A stretch of DNA of 33,007 bases. It comes from Welwitschia mirabilis (Eukaryota; Gnetophyta; Gnetopsida; Welwitschiales). How positions within the stretch are numbered: the first letter of the stretch is position 1; each line of letters begins with the position of its first letter. The DNA lies in assembly GCA_051453625.1 (NCBI GenBank), contig JBOZIK010000001.1, positions 181,689,814 to 181,722,820 on the forward strand. The letters are read 5' to 3'. The position numbers and the translations under genes are program-made. Shown here one piece after another: positions 1 to 9,609 of the stretch. The notes under the pieces were generated by a model. It was not told the origin of the DNA. It ran no database searches and was given only the letters and a program-made list of their open reading frames with translations.

Positions 1-354
1 ACTTTTGAGGATAATGGAAGAGCTTAGATTAAAGGTATTGAAAACATTGGTGGAGGTAACTTACCTAATATCCATAATGTTTTATTTGTTAATGGATTAA
101 AGCATAATTTATTAATCATTAGTAAGATTTGTGATAAAGGTTATAAAGTGTTTTTCAATGAAAATAAATGTATTGTGAAACACGGTAAAACAAATCAACT
201 ACTACTTATAGCAAATAGACATGAAAATGTATATTATGTAAATCAATCAAATAGCTTTACATGTCTATCTTCTCATACTCAAAAAGACATTATCTGGCAT
301 AAGCGTTTAGCTCATATTAGTTTTAATAAAAAAAATTGTGTCAAGATGAGATAG
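1..354 (+). pseudogene. copia A GAG-pre-integrase region, decayed
   Basis: Frame 1 reads T-F-x-D-N, then VLFVNGLKHNLLIISKICD, then a Cys-containing segment and a WHKRLAH box near 295-318. This is the usual run from the end of copia protease into the GAG-pre-integrase domain and the His-His half of the integrase zinc finger. Both His of the HHCC finger are present. One stop follows GRA at about base 28 and another at 352. The open part from 148 to 354 is only a surviving piece, not a gene with its own start. The first 330 bases resemble positions 32262-32500 (element C), so the two elements are relatives. Confidence 0.88.
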
Positions 355-1248
355 TTAGGGGTCTTCTTAAAATATCTTTCTCTCACAAAGATCTATGAAA
401 ATAAAGTAGAATGTCTCATAAAAGGGTTAGTAATATCACAACTATTAAACTTTTAGATTTAATTCATATGGATTTAGTTGGACCTCTTCAAACTATGAGT
501 CTGTCTAAAAAAAGATATTTTCTAGTTATGGTTGACGATTTTTCTAGATTTTCATGGGTAGCTTTTCTTCATGCAAAATCTGATACCTATGAAAATTTCA
601 TTAAAATTTGCAAGAAGCTTCAAACAGAAAAGGAGTATGTAATAAATAAAATATGAAGTGATTATGGTAAAGAGTTTGAGATGGAAATATTTGAACTTAA
701 TTGCAACTCAAATGGAATTGGCCATGAGTTTTCAGCCCCTAAAACCCCTCAATAAAATGGAATATCTAAAAGAAAAAATTGAACTCTACTAGATATAACA
801 AGAATAATGCTAAATGACAAGAATATTCCAAAATCGTTTTGGGCTGAAGTAATGAATATATCTTGTCATATATCAAAAAAGGCCTAGTACTTCTAAAATC
901 CCTTATGAACTTTGGAAAGGAAAGAAGCCAAATATTTCTTACTTTAAAACCTTTGAGATTAAATGCTTTATTTTGAGAGATAAAGAGGAATTAGCAAAAT
1001 TTGATTCTAAGGTAGATGAAGGAATCTTTTTAGGATACTCTTAATCTAGTAGAGCTTATAGAGTGCTTAAAAAACAAATTCTTCATATGGAAGAATCAAT
1101 TAATGTAAAGATTCATAATGTTTCAGATTCTTTGAAATCCATTAACCTTGATGAAGATCTCATTCTGTCCTGTTCTATCAATCAAACTAAAAAAATCTCA
1201 AAAGATAGGCAATACCAGAAATTAAGGAATTCAAGAATCATCCTCTAG
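355..1248 (+). pseudogene. copia A integrase, broken
   Basis: DDE integrase core plus C-terminal part. The Cys-Cys half of the zinc finger appears largely deleted around 405-430. The first catalytic Asp sits in LIHMDLVGP (471-473). VDDFSRFSW follows near 530-560, and the second Asp is in SDYGKEF (660-662), directly after a TGA where Arg is expected. The Glu position in the TPQ-NG box has become Lys (768-770), so one of the three catalytic residues is lost, and a TAA replaces the second Gln of that box (753-755). A frame change at about 870-885 moves the reading to PYELWKGKKPNISYF and then FLGYS (about 1024-1040). The tail to about 1248 is still partly open. Confidence 0.9.
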
Positions 1249-1329
1249 AATCTATTATTGAAAATTTTCAATAAGATATTATTTCCAGAAATTCTCTTAA
1301 GAACTTTAGTACTCATATCTCTCTATTAT

Positions 1330-2290
1330 CTCAAATAGAACCTAAATCTTTTGAAAAGACCAAATCTAATCCTTGTTGAATCAATGCCATGCAAGAGGAA
1401 CTTAAATAATTCACTAGAAATTAGGTTTGGACACTTATTCTAAAACCAACTAGAAAAAATATCATAGGTACAAAGTGAATTTCCAGAAATAAAGTAAATA
1501 AGAAAAATGAGATTACCAAGAACAAAGCTAGATTAGTGGCTCAAGGGTATTCTCAAATAGAAGGAGTAGATTGTGAAGACATGTTTGCTCTAGTTGCTAG
1601 ATTAGAATCAATTAAGATATTTCTAGCTTTTTCTTGTTTCAAAAAAATAAAAGTCTTTCAAATAAATGTAAAAAATGCATTTCTTAATGGACATATAGAA
1701 GAAGAAGTGTATTATAAGTAGCCTCAAGGTTTCTCTGATCCTCATAAACTTGAGTATATATATAAACTTAATAAAGCCTTATATGGGTTAAAACAAGCTT
1801 CTAGATCTTGGTATGAAAAGCTTTCATCTTTTTTACTTCAATATGGTTTTTCTAGAGGCTCCATTAATAGAACTTTATTTAAAAACATTTTGAATAATGA
1901 CTTAATTCTGGTTCAAATCTATGTTGATGATAAATGAAAACTTGTCAAATGACTTTGGAAAACTCATGAGTTCTAAATTTGAAATGACATGGTTGGACTT
2001 ATAAATATGTTTTTGGGTTTATAAGTTCAATAACATGAACATGATATCTTTATAAATTAAAAGAAATATTTTTTAGATTTAATAAAGAAATTTAAACTAG
2101 AAAATGCAAAGTGTATGAACTCTCTAATGGCCACAAATGTTAAATTTTCTCTAGATGAACATAGTAAGGATGTGGATTAAAAAGTATATCATAGTATTAT
2201 TGGAAGTCTATTATATCTAATAGCTAGTTGCCCTGATATAGCTTTTATTATTGGCTTGTATTCCAAGTATCAAAGCAAATAAAAAGAATC
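1330..2290 (+). pseudogene. copia A reverse transcriptase, broken
   Basis: Reverse transcriptase domain read with stops in nearly one frame. Landmarks in order: NAMQEEL (1384-1404), KARLVAQGYSQIEGVD (1524-1571), ARLESIKIFLAF, KNAFLNGHIEEEVYY (1669-1713), PQGFSDP, YKLNKALYGLKQASRSWYEKL (1762-1824) and the catalytic YVDD at 1920-1931, which is intact. Just past YVDD a TGA and frame shifts break the fingers/thumb part. The frame returns at LIKKFKLENAKCMNSLMA and HSIIGSLLYLIASCPDIAF (about 2070-2250). Stops stand where Trp or Gln is expected, for example before FTRN, within N-VW and before PQGF. The last of these reads TAG where the family has CAG. Confidence 0.93.
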
Positions 2291-2872
2291 ACATCTTACT
2301 ACTCAAAGAGAATACTTCACTATGTAAAAGGTACTGTAGACTTTGGCTTATGGTTTTTAAATGATACTCCTTTAAGCTTAATAGGTTATAGCGATATAGA
2401 TTGGGCCAGATGCAAAGATGATTACAAGAGCATAATTGGTTAATGCTATTTCTTTGAAAATTATCTCACAACCTAATATAGCAAAAAACAATGCTCCATA
2501 TCTCTTTCTACAGCTGAATCTGAGTACGTAACCACTGGAGCATGTTGCACTTAGACCTTATGGATGAAAGAGACCCTAAAGGATTATGGCCTAAACATCA
2601 TAGAAGTTCCAATCCTATGTGATAATTCAAGTGTAATTCAAATCGCTTACAACTCAATTCAATACACTTGCACCAAGTACATCAATATCATGTACCATTT
2701 TATTCAAGAATTGGTAGAAAATAAAATAACTTCTTTAGAATATGTGTGTATTGAAGATAAACTAGTCAATATCTTTACGAACCCCTTATCATCAAATCAT
2801 TTTTCAACTCTTAGATATTTTTTGGGTATCAAGTTTAACAAGGACTTGCCATACCCAGTCTCATCTAAATAA
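2291..2872 (+). pseudogene. copia A RNase H, broken
   Basis: RNase H region with the copia landmarks ILHYVKGTVDFGLW (about 2310-2350), GYSDIDWARCKDD (2383-2420), STAESEYVTTGACC (about 2510-2550), LWMKETLKDYG (2558-2590), LCDNSSVIQIA (about 2617-2650), YINIMYHFIQELVENK (about 2680-2730) and IEDKLVNIFTNPLSSNHFSTLR (2750-2815). The stretch 2564-2872 is open for 102 codons and ends with the pol stop at about 2870. The 'TKHID' box reads TKYIN. Stops stand in IG-CYFF, in TT-YSK and before TLWMK. This marks the end of pol for element A. Confidence 0.93.
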
Positions 2873-3400
2873 TAAAATTCAGTTAGGGGATTTAAATTTT
2901 TACTTGTTATATACATTTGAATCTTAGTTGATCTCTTTTTAAAGTAGGACCACTTCTCTCTCAGTTTTCTTACTGTTAAACTTTTCTTCTTACTGGATTA
3001 ACTAACCATACCATTGGGTCGATCGGTCTAGTCCTAGTTGTTCCTGTAATATCCTATAGTAACTAGGTTGACTAATAGTTCCTTTTAGTTGACCTCTTTT
3101 ATATGATATTTCCAGTTACATCAGGTCAACCTCACATTACATTTAGGTCGATCAAGTTTAATTCTATTTTTGACTATAAAATTCTTGTCTCAAAGGGTCA
3201 ACCGCTCCTATCATTGGGTCGACTGCTGCCTTACTATTAGGGTTTTAAAATCTTTATATGGATCAATCAATCTTATGATTGATCACCCACGTTTAAGACA
3301 GTGCACCATGGATTTTTTAAATTTTCCCCACCTTTGTGTTTTTTCTCTTTTTTGGCATTTCCTCTACCATTTTCTGAGATTCTGAGGAGCTCTCTTCAAC
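2873..3400 (+). repeat. spacer with degenerate GGTCGACC-like motifs
   Basis: No gene is visible between the pol end and the extra ORF. A short motif recurs about every 25-35 bases between 3015 and 3270: gggtcgatcgg, aggttgact, agttgacct, aggtcaacct, aggtcgatc, gggtcaaccg, gggtcgactg, ggatcaatc. All are variants of one G(G)TCGACC-like word, with C/T and G/A variants as expected from deamination. Similar words occur in the copia A LTR and in the copia C LTR at 29577-29960. The open stretch at 3170-3385 overlaps this array and has no protein-like features. Confidence 0.6.
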
Positions 3401-3409
3401 TTCTTCCAT

Positions 3410-4430
3410 GTGTTTTCTCTTAAATCTAGGCTTAAAATGGCATCTCAACAGCTAGGAGAGGGATCTAAAAAGAAAAGAAAGAATGCAACTATTAAACATC
3501 CAAATTATGTATTCTCTAGGATGACCACTAAAAAATTAAGGAACTTTGAGAAATACTTTGAGACCAGTCTAATAATCTTGGAAAGAACCTATGAGCCCAT
3601 GCAATTTTTAAGCCTAAGGGAGGTTCAGACTTTACTAGAAGAAGTTAACTGAGGCTATTTTCTTCATGTCTCTAGCACCTGCTACCCTTGGGTAACTAGG
3701 TTATTTTATTTTAATACCAAATATACTGCTTCTTAGTTTACATTTATTACTTCATTCTTTGTCCAAGAAATGTGCATCACTACCGATCTGATAGCTTCCC
3801 TCACTATACTTCCTAGAGGGAATTGAGGTGAGTACTAGTCTATGGCTAAATCTTTCAAACAAAAGGATGTAGTCATTCACCATGTGTGTGGCACTTACAT
3901 CACTTAGAAGAAGACACTTAAATCTTTTCAACTTCTTCCAAAATTTCGTCTATTGCACCTTATCATATCCTATAATTTCTTACTAGTTGTTGGGTACAGA
4001 GATAAGCTCTCCAACTATCAGGTCTTTCTACTTTTTATGCTGGATAGGAGAAGAGGCATTAATACTCCTGGGATCATGTAAAGAACATGGTCAACTAGTT
4101 TCAACTACATGAGAGGCATGTCCTACCCTATTCTTTCCTCACTACTCAGATTTGACGTCACTTTGACATTCCACATCTTGCTAGGTAGGAGATCCAAAAG
4201 CCCATAGGGCCTATTGATCATGCTATGTTATCCAGGATGCACATCTTTAAAGAACTAGTCGTCCCTTCTTAGCCTAAGGCCTTTCAGACCTTGGAGATCC
4301 TTCATCTTTTACATCATATCAATTCCCGAACTCATCACATCAAGGAGGAACTTATTGTAAGTGGTACTCCAGTTGCTGACACCTCTTAGAGTAAGGGTGC
4401 TTAGTCATCTATACCTCTAATTCCAATTGA
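3410..4430 (+). pseudogene. extra downstream ORF of copia A (plant transposon-protein-like)
   Basis: One reading frame with scattered stops can be followed for about 330 codons. It starts at a Lys/Arg-rich segment (GSKKKRKNATIKHP, about 3452-3493). It continues through NYVFSRMTTKKLRNFEKYFE, a ILERTYEPMQF box, GYFLHVSSTCYPWVTRLFYFN, LLPKFRLLHLIISYNFLL followed by GYRDKLSNYQVFLL (about 3935-4040), and MSYPILSSLLRFDV (about 4118-4160). The pattern 'late-ER-F box, W-x-x-x region, LLHxII, YRD, PY...LLTRIF-like' is that of the plant putative transposon protein domain (Transposase_32 type) found after pol in SIRE elements. The match is from memory of the family pattern, not a search. Function is unknown. 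Its tail runs towards the polypurine tract. Confidence 0.7.
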
Positions 4431-4735
4431 GTTTATGTGTTTGTGTGTGTATCTTCCACTTTTTAACTATACTCCCTGTTCTTGATTTTATCAAAAAGGG
4501 AGAGAACAATTTATCACATTTTGTTACTTCTTTGTATTACATTAGCAAAAATGTACCTTTTATAATTTAATGAAATTTTTGAGTAATACAAAGAAGATTA
4601 TTTTTTCTGTGAAAATCTCTTTAATCTTTTCTAATTTACTTTCATATAAAACACATTTAAATTTAATTGTTTTTAAGGTTAAATGAGTTAGGGGGAGAAC
4701 CTATATGTCAAATTATTGTTTTTTTTAATCAATGA
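4431..4735 (+). other. 3' untranslated spacer of copia A
   Basis: A+T-rich stretch with no reading frame worth calling. It holds two purine-rich stretches, tcaaaaagggagag (4489-4502) and agttagggggagaac (4686-4700). These resemble the 'aaaagggggag' tracts that occur near the 3' LTR of SIRE-type copia elements. Confidence 0.5.
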
Positions 4736-4746
4736 CAAAGGAGGAG
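4736..4746 (+). promoter_or_regulatory. polypurine tract of copia A
   Basis: caaaggaggag lies two bases before the LTR-type start TGTTAAGAATCC at 4749. A purine tract directly before a TG start is the expected plus-strand priming site. The sequence 'atgacaaaggaggag' matches the usual SIRE-type context, where a 'gacaaaaagggggag' run precedes TGTTA. Confidence 0.7.
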
Positions 4747-4748
4747 TT

Positions 4749-5899
4749 TGTTAAGAATCCATTATCATTGATTAATTTAATAAGTTTTTCTAATAAGTCT
4801 ATTGTGCAGGTATTTCCTAGCACTAGGTGACTGACTTATAAAATTAGACAATCGAACTATTAAGAAATTATGATACTGCTTCAGATTCAGGCTACCACAT
4901 ATGTAACACTAGGCAACTGAACTGACACAACAAAAAGAAGACCGGTTTAAACATGGACAACTACTATTCATACAAGGATGCCACATTATACTTAGTAAGA
5001 TTCAATCTGAAAGCAGGATGAGTGACTGGCTATATTACTATGGGCGACCGCATGACAATCGGTAGAACCTGAGTCTAGTAAATACAAGGGTAACCAAAGG
5101 ATGTAATAATGAGTAACTGCATTTTGCTTAGAATCTACCCTCATAAGGTTAACCAAATAAAAATTGTCTAGTGACATAATAAAGGTCAACTACTTATTTT
5201 CATAAGGATAACCAAATATGCACCTACTGTATACTGAGAATTTATGACAAGTAAGATCAACTAAATACTAGGGATAAGGACAACTGCAAAGGTAAGTGAC
5301 TAAGTCTCACATAAGATCAACCGTACGAAAAAAAATGTAACCGTTAAAAATACATTATTCATCAGAAAGTACATAATGATTTATTAAAAGACACAAAAGT
5401 TCACTTCTTTTTGTGAAAATGATTACCTTATACATCTTCAATATAAAATCTCTCCTCTAATCAATAGAGAACACACTGACTGTAAAAATCTGAGATTAAA
5501 AAGAAGAACTGTTATACTCTCTTGATATTGTATCTGAACAATCTTTAAATTGATTCTATCATTATACCTACTTTAGAAAAAGAGATTTTTATACCTAGAG
5601 AAAATATTTGTGCATCTATGCATCATTCTTTCTTCCATTTATTTGTAGTTTAAAATAAGTCATAAAATCCTCCATGATTGTGAAAGATTATTTAGTGAGC
5701 CTGAAAACCATTATTGAAAGCTAATATATGCCAGCAAAGGACAAGGAGTCTTGGAAGATAAAGGGTGGTGTCTATCCACCATTAAATATCTTGTTTTTGT
5801 ATTGCTTTTCTACTTGTCTTATTTGTAGGTTATAAATAACAAGTAAATTGATTTTTAAACACCTATTCATTCCTCTATAAGTTTGATCCTCTACTTTCA
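4749..5899 (+). repeat. LTR of copia A
   Basis: About 1.15 kb, starting TGTTAAGAATCC after a polypurine tract and ending tactttCA just before a Met-type primer-binding site. The first half contains many short GGTCAACC/GTTGACC-like words (about 4825-5330). A TATA-like word, atataaaatc, stands at 5440-5449 and could be the LTR promoter. The last 99 bases are repeated after the gap at 6732-6830; I count 18 mismatches, about 82% identity, with no indel. The LTR is old. The small open stretch on the minus strand at 4992-5189 is chance. Confidence 0.8.
5440..5449 (+). promoter_or_regulatory. possible TATA box in the copia A LTR
   Basis: atataaaatc followed by a pyrimidine-rich stretch (tctcctct), about 460 bases before the LTR end. 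Placement fits a U3/R boundary in a 1.15 kb LTR. The base composition is so A+T-rich that chance occurrence is quite possible. Confidence 0.3.
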
Positions 5900-5901
5900 A
5901 T

Positions 5902-5914
5902 TGGTATTAGAGTG
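5902..5914 (+). promoter_or_regulatory. primer-binding site, initiator-Met tRNA type, degraded
   Basis: tggtattagagtg lies two bases after the LTR end. The plant initiator-tRNA-Met binding site is TGGTATCAGAGC. The two differences are both C to T, as expected from methylcytosine decay. A PBS belongs after a 5' LTR, so this LTR is followed by the start of another internal region, not by host DNA. Confidence 0.8.
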
Positions 5915-5961
5915 AGGTTGAGCAACAGATCTTAACAGATCTCTGCTCCACTCATTCCTAG

Positions 5962-6731
5962 NNNNNNNNNNNNNNNNNNNNNNNNNNNNNNNNNNNNNNN
6001 NNNNNNNNNNNNNNNNNNNNNNNNNNNNNNNNNNNNNNNNNNNNNNNNNNNNNNNNNNNNNNNNNNNNNNNNNNNNNNNNNNNNNNNNNNNNNNNNNNNN
6101 NNNNNNNNNNNNNNNNNNNNNNNNNNNNNNNNNNNNNNNNNNNNNNNNNNNNNNNNNNNNNNNNNNNNNNNNNNNNNNNNNNNNNNNNNNNNNNNNNNNN
6201 NNNNNNNNNNNNNNNNNNNNNNNNNNNNNNNNNNNNNNNNNNNNNNNNNNNNNNNNNNNNNNNNNNNNNNNNNNNNNNNNNNNNNNNNNNNNNNNNNNNN
6301 NNNNNNNNNNNNNNNNNNNNNNNNNNNNNNNNNNNNNNNNNNNNNNNNNNNNNNNNNNNNNNNNNNNNNNNNNNNNNNNNNNNNNNNNNNNNNNNNNNNN
6401 NNNNNNNNNNNNNNNNNNNNNNNNNNNNNNNNNNNNNNNNNNNNNNNNNNNNNNNNNNNNNNNNNNNNNNNNNNNNNNNNNNNNNNNNNNNNNNNNNNNN
6501 NNNNNNNNNNNNNNNNNNNNNNNNNNNNNNNNNNNNNNNNNNNNNNNNNNNNNNNNNNNNNNNNNNNNNNNNNNNNNNNNNNNNNNNNNNNNNNNNNNNN
6601 NNNNNNNNNNNNNNNNNNNNNNNNNNNNNNNNNNNNNNNNNNNNNNNNNNNNNNNNNNNNNNNNNNNNNNNNNNNNNNNNNNNNNNNNNNNNNNNNNNNN
6701 NNNNNNNNNNNNNNNNNNNNNNNNNNNNNNN
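5962..6731. other. assembly gap, 770 N
   Basis: Run of N between a PBS and the 3' end of a second copy of the same LTR. The real content is unknown and may be far longer or shorter than 770 bases. Open frames that cross it are artefacts. Confidence 0.99.
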
Positions 6732-6829
6732 TTGCTTTTCTACTTGTCTTATTTGTAATTTGTGAAGAACAAAAAAATTGCTTCTAAAAGACCTATTCAT
6801 TTCCCTCTATGGTCGATCCTTTACTTTCA
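6732..6829 (+). repeat. 3' end of a second copia A LTR
   Basis: 98 bases that match 5802-5899 without an indel, ending in the same ttactttca. The sequence after it is not a PBS but the coding sequence of a Ty3 integrase. This is therefore the outer edge of a 3' LTR (or solo LTR) and marks the insertion point. If the insertion made a 5-base target duplication, it would be atatt (6830-6834); its partner lies before the window. Confidence 0.85.
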
Positions 6830-6834
6830 ATATT

Positions 6835-7320
6835 CTTTAGGCTTACCATACTACTTGGAATAATTTCTTAGTTTTTTACCTTATGAACTTATGTACAAAG
6901 AAGTTTGTGTTTTACTTATTGATGTATAGTATAATCCTTATCATGCTTCTCATGGACCTAATCTTATAGACCTTCATGACAATCTTAAATATATATTAGC
7001 CTAATTAGATCACCTTGATGAAAAATGTACTCATGCTATACAACATCAATTAATCCACAAATCCCAAGCTAAGTTCAAACATGATAGAAAGTTACTTCAT
7101 AAAAAGTTTAAACTTAGTCAACTAATGTTTTTATATAATACTAGATAATGTATTTTGAATAATAAGTTGACCTTTAAATGGTTAGATCATTATCTTATAG
7201 AAAAAGTGCATTCTAATGGCTCTATTGAGATTTTTGACTTAGAAACTAAGTATATTCAAAAGGTTAATGGAAAAAGGTTAAAACTATATAAAAAATCTTT
7301 TAATGCATCCTTAAACATGG
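6835..7320 (+). pseudogene. Ty3-gypsy integrase, C-terminal part
   Basis: Reading through one or two frame changes gives AYHTTWNN (about 6845-6868), LPYELMY (about 6876-6896), LDHLDEK, then HDRKLLHKKFKLSQLMFLYNTR (about 7080-7144) and, after a TAA, KLTFKWLDHYLIEKVHSNGSIEIFD (7164-7240) and VNGKRLKLY (7264-7290). This is the typical end of a Ty3-gypsy integrase: the core's last helix followed by the GPY/F-like 'K-W-G-P-Y-V-I' module (here KWLDHY) and a 'VNGxRLKPY' tail. The N-terminal integrase, RNase H and RT of this element are absent. They would lie on the other side of the copia A insertion, before base 1. Tat/Athila-type by its ending, not proved. Confidence 0.85.
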
Positions 7321-7388
7321 TAAAAGAATTTGTTTTAAAGGTTCTTCTATCATTGTCTGAATTCTTTCTTAGCTTATTCCATTGGTGA

Positions 7389-8690
7389 AGGTTATGACAT
7401 CACTTGATCATCTTTTAAACTTGACTTATGTATTGCTTTATAAAGTTTTCACAACTAGTATTTAGATTGGATTCACAGTGATAAGATTAGATTCACCCAA
7501 TATTGAGACATTTTGATATCTATGAAGTTCATTTTGAAGGAAGATGTCTTAGCTTTTGTAATTTTTTTTCAAGTGGTGTAAGGTCTTTGATTATTTAGAT
7601 GTGTTTTTTTTTGTCTTTTATCTTACTTATTTACCTTCATCTTTTTGAGTGTATAATCATGTGAAAATTATTCATAAAAAAAAGAAATAAAATAAAAGAA
7701 GAAGGAAATAATGATCATGATCTATTATGTTTGTTCTTTAAAAAAAATACATGGTTGTTATAATGTCCTACTACACTAGGGTAAATATTTACAAAAGAAA
7801 CATTTAGCAATGTTGATAGCTACGAGAACTCCACTGGGAGGTTAGTTGACCATGCTTCATGGGTTTTTACTTCTTTAAGTATGGTTTCACTCCCCTCATT
7901 ATGAAAATATTGTAATAAACTTTGAGGCTATGAGATCAATGATGTTTCTAGTATCATCAGAAGCATTACTTATTTCTTAAACTCTTAGTATTCACATATG
8001 ATTATTTCACTTTTAAGGATTCAAGTGTATTTTGGAGTGTGAATAGGTAAGTTCATTTTTGAGTAGCTTTTGATCTTATCATTCATTATTATAAGCACTT
8101 TTTTTTTTAGTATCATCATAATCATTACCTTTTTAAGTGGAACTTTATAGAGTTAATACATTTTTTTATGCATTTTTACTTAAGTGGCTTTATAATGTCT
8201 TCCATGAGGGTTTGCTAGGTTATAATTAAGGATAGGTAAGCAATATTCTGCATGTTTCTTGTGTCCATTTTCATTCTACTTTTTTTTAGTTCTTTAGTTT
8301 GCTATTTCAAATTTGTTTTTGCATTTTATCATCTTCACATAGGACCTTATCATTTAGTATTTCCTTTGTTATTCATTCATGACATATCATTTTTTTCTTA
8401 GCATTCAAATTAAATAGATAATCTTATATGCTTCATAGGTTATACAATATTCCTTGTATCTTTTGGAGTTCTATAATTTATCTTATTTATTTTTTAGTTT
8501 AGGTGTATTTGTTTAGTTTTCTTATCAAGTTTTAACCTAGTTAGCATGTTTTCTTTAGCTTTATTTTTCATTTTTTTAGGATTTTCACATCATTTTAATT
8601 TATCACAACTTTTTACCATTCCTTATTTCTTCAAAATTTTTGATAAATTCTATTACTTTTATGATAATATCTGAGCCTAAGTTTTTTTAT
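7389..8690. other. no gene seen; 3' non-coding part of the Ty3 element
   Basis: Very A+T-rich sequence with T-runs and no open frame of note. It most likely belongs to the region between pol and the extra ORF of the plus-strand Ty3 element. No boundary, TSD or inverted repeat was found in it. Confidence 0.5.
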
Positions 8691-9600
8691 TGACATTTTT
8701 ATTTTTGCAAACTTTTTCTAAGTTCCATCGTCCACCTAGTAATCTAAATGACATAAGTGGATGACAATTAGATTTTTTCTAAGAGTCATCCTAGGACTAT
8801 TATTCAGACAATGCAACTAGATGATAGTGCAATAAAACTATATTCCTACTTCTTTTTCCTCATTTTTCTTCATTTCTTTATTGTTTTCAGTTATTCTTTC
8901 AAGAGACAATAGTCCTCCTGGTCCCTGTCAACGTGCTAGAACTTGTCTTAGCCAGATTCATACTCCAATTTCCCTAATTTTAGTAATTTTTTGAAAATGA
9001 GGTATATTTTTCTTTTCCTTATATTTTTCAATTTTTTCTTTCATTTCTCAACCTTTTGATACATATTTTTCATGTATGTTAATTGTTTTTTATGCTCTTC
9101 ATTTAGAAACTTATAGGTCTAATTTTCACCATATATTTTAAAAGATATGATCAATTATGCATTTTATGAGATAAAATTAGGTTTTTACCTAAGTTAAAAT
9201 GTGGTGATCCTTTAGGATAAATTAATCAATTTAAGATGTTCTACAATTCTATTAAGATTATATTTTTTTTATTCAAGCACTTTGAATTTTTGCTTATGTG
9301 GGGCCCATCTAAAAATCTATTTTTACATTTTTGTGTGTTTTGAAATTTTCTTCTCATAATTAGGTAATATGAAATGTATTGACACTTTTATAAGTGGGCA
9401 ATACATATTTTCATAATGTTTTTCATTTTTTTAATCGATTTTGAGGGTTCTTTTGGACATCCATGTGATGTATTATAGCTACGCCTTCCAGATTTTACAT
9501 AACTCTTTATGTATTTTTGATTGAATAGGCTCCATACACATAGAGCTAGATAGGTTGAGGATAAGACTAAATCTATAGAATAAGAGGCAATCCCATTAGT
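8691..9600. other. no clear gene; short GATGAC/TCATCC motifs at 8725-8830
   Basis: Between 8725 and 8830 a short word recurs in variants (cgtccacct, aatgacata, ggatgacaa, gtcatccta, agatgatag). Similar words appear at 11110-11145, 11590-11705 and 22020-22160. A short Arg-rich stretch can be read at about 8900-8960 (frame with PPGPCQRARTC), which may be a decayed N-terminus of the ORF that follows. The rest, 8990-9500, is A+T-rich and featureless to my reading. Confidence 0.4.
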
Positions 9601-9609
9601 ACCACTAGA

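Larger units (their letters stand above)
1..5899 (+). mobile_element. Ty1-copia retrotransposon A, SIRE-like, 5' part outside the window
   Basis: Plus-strand copia element read from inside GAG-pre-integrase to the end of an LTR. The order of domains seen is GAG-pre-integrase, integrase, reverse transcriptase, RNase H, a non-coding spacer, an extra ORF, a polypurine tract and an LTR. Integrase before RT is the copia order. The long extra ORF after RNase H points to the SIRE/Maximus lineage, which is family knowledge rather than something proved here. Gag, the catalytic part of protease and the 5' LTR lie before base 1. The element cannot move by itself: every domain carries stops and several frame changes. 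Its related element C at the window's end shows the part that is missing here. Confidence 0.9.

Noticed and set aside
3170-3385. 71-codon plus-strand open frame before the extra ORF
   Set aside because: Runs through the GTCGAC-word array, with Phe/Leu-rich content from T-rich DNA. No link to the ORF at 3410 in frame.
4992-5189. 65-codon minus-strand open frame
   Set aside because: Inside the copia A LTR. No motif and no partner in other LTR copies visible.
5958-6800. Minus-strand open frame of 280 codons
   Set aside because: It consists almost wholly of N. Only a few real codons at either end, inside LTR sequence.
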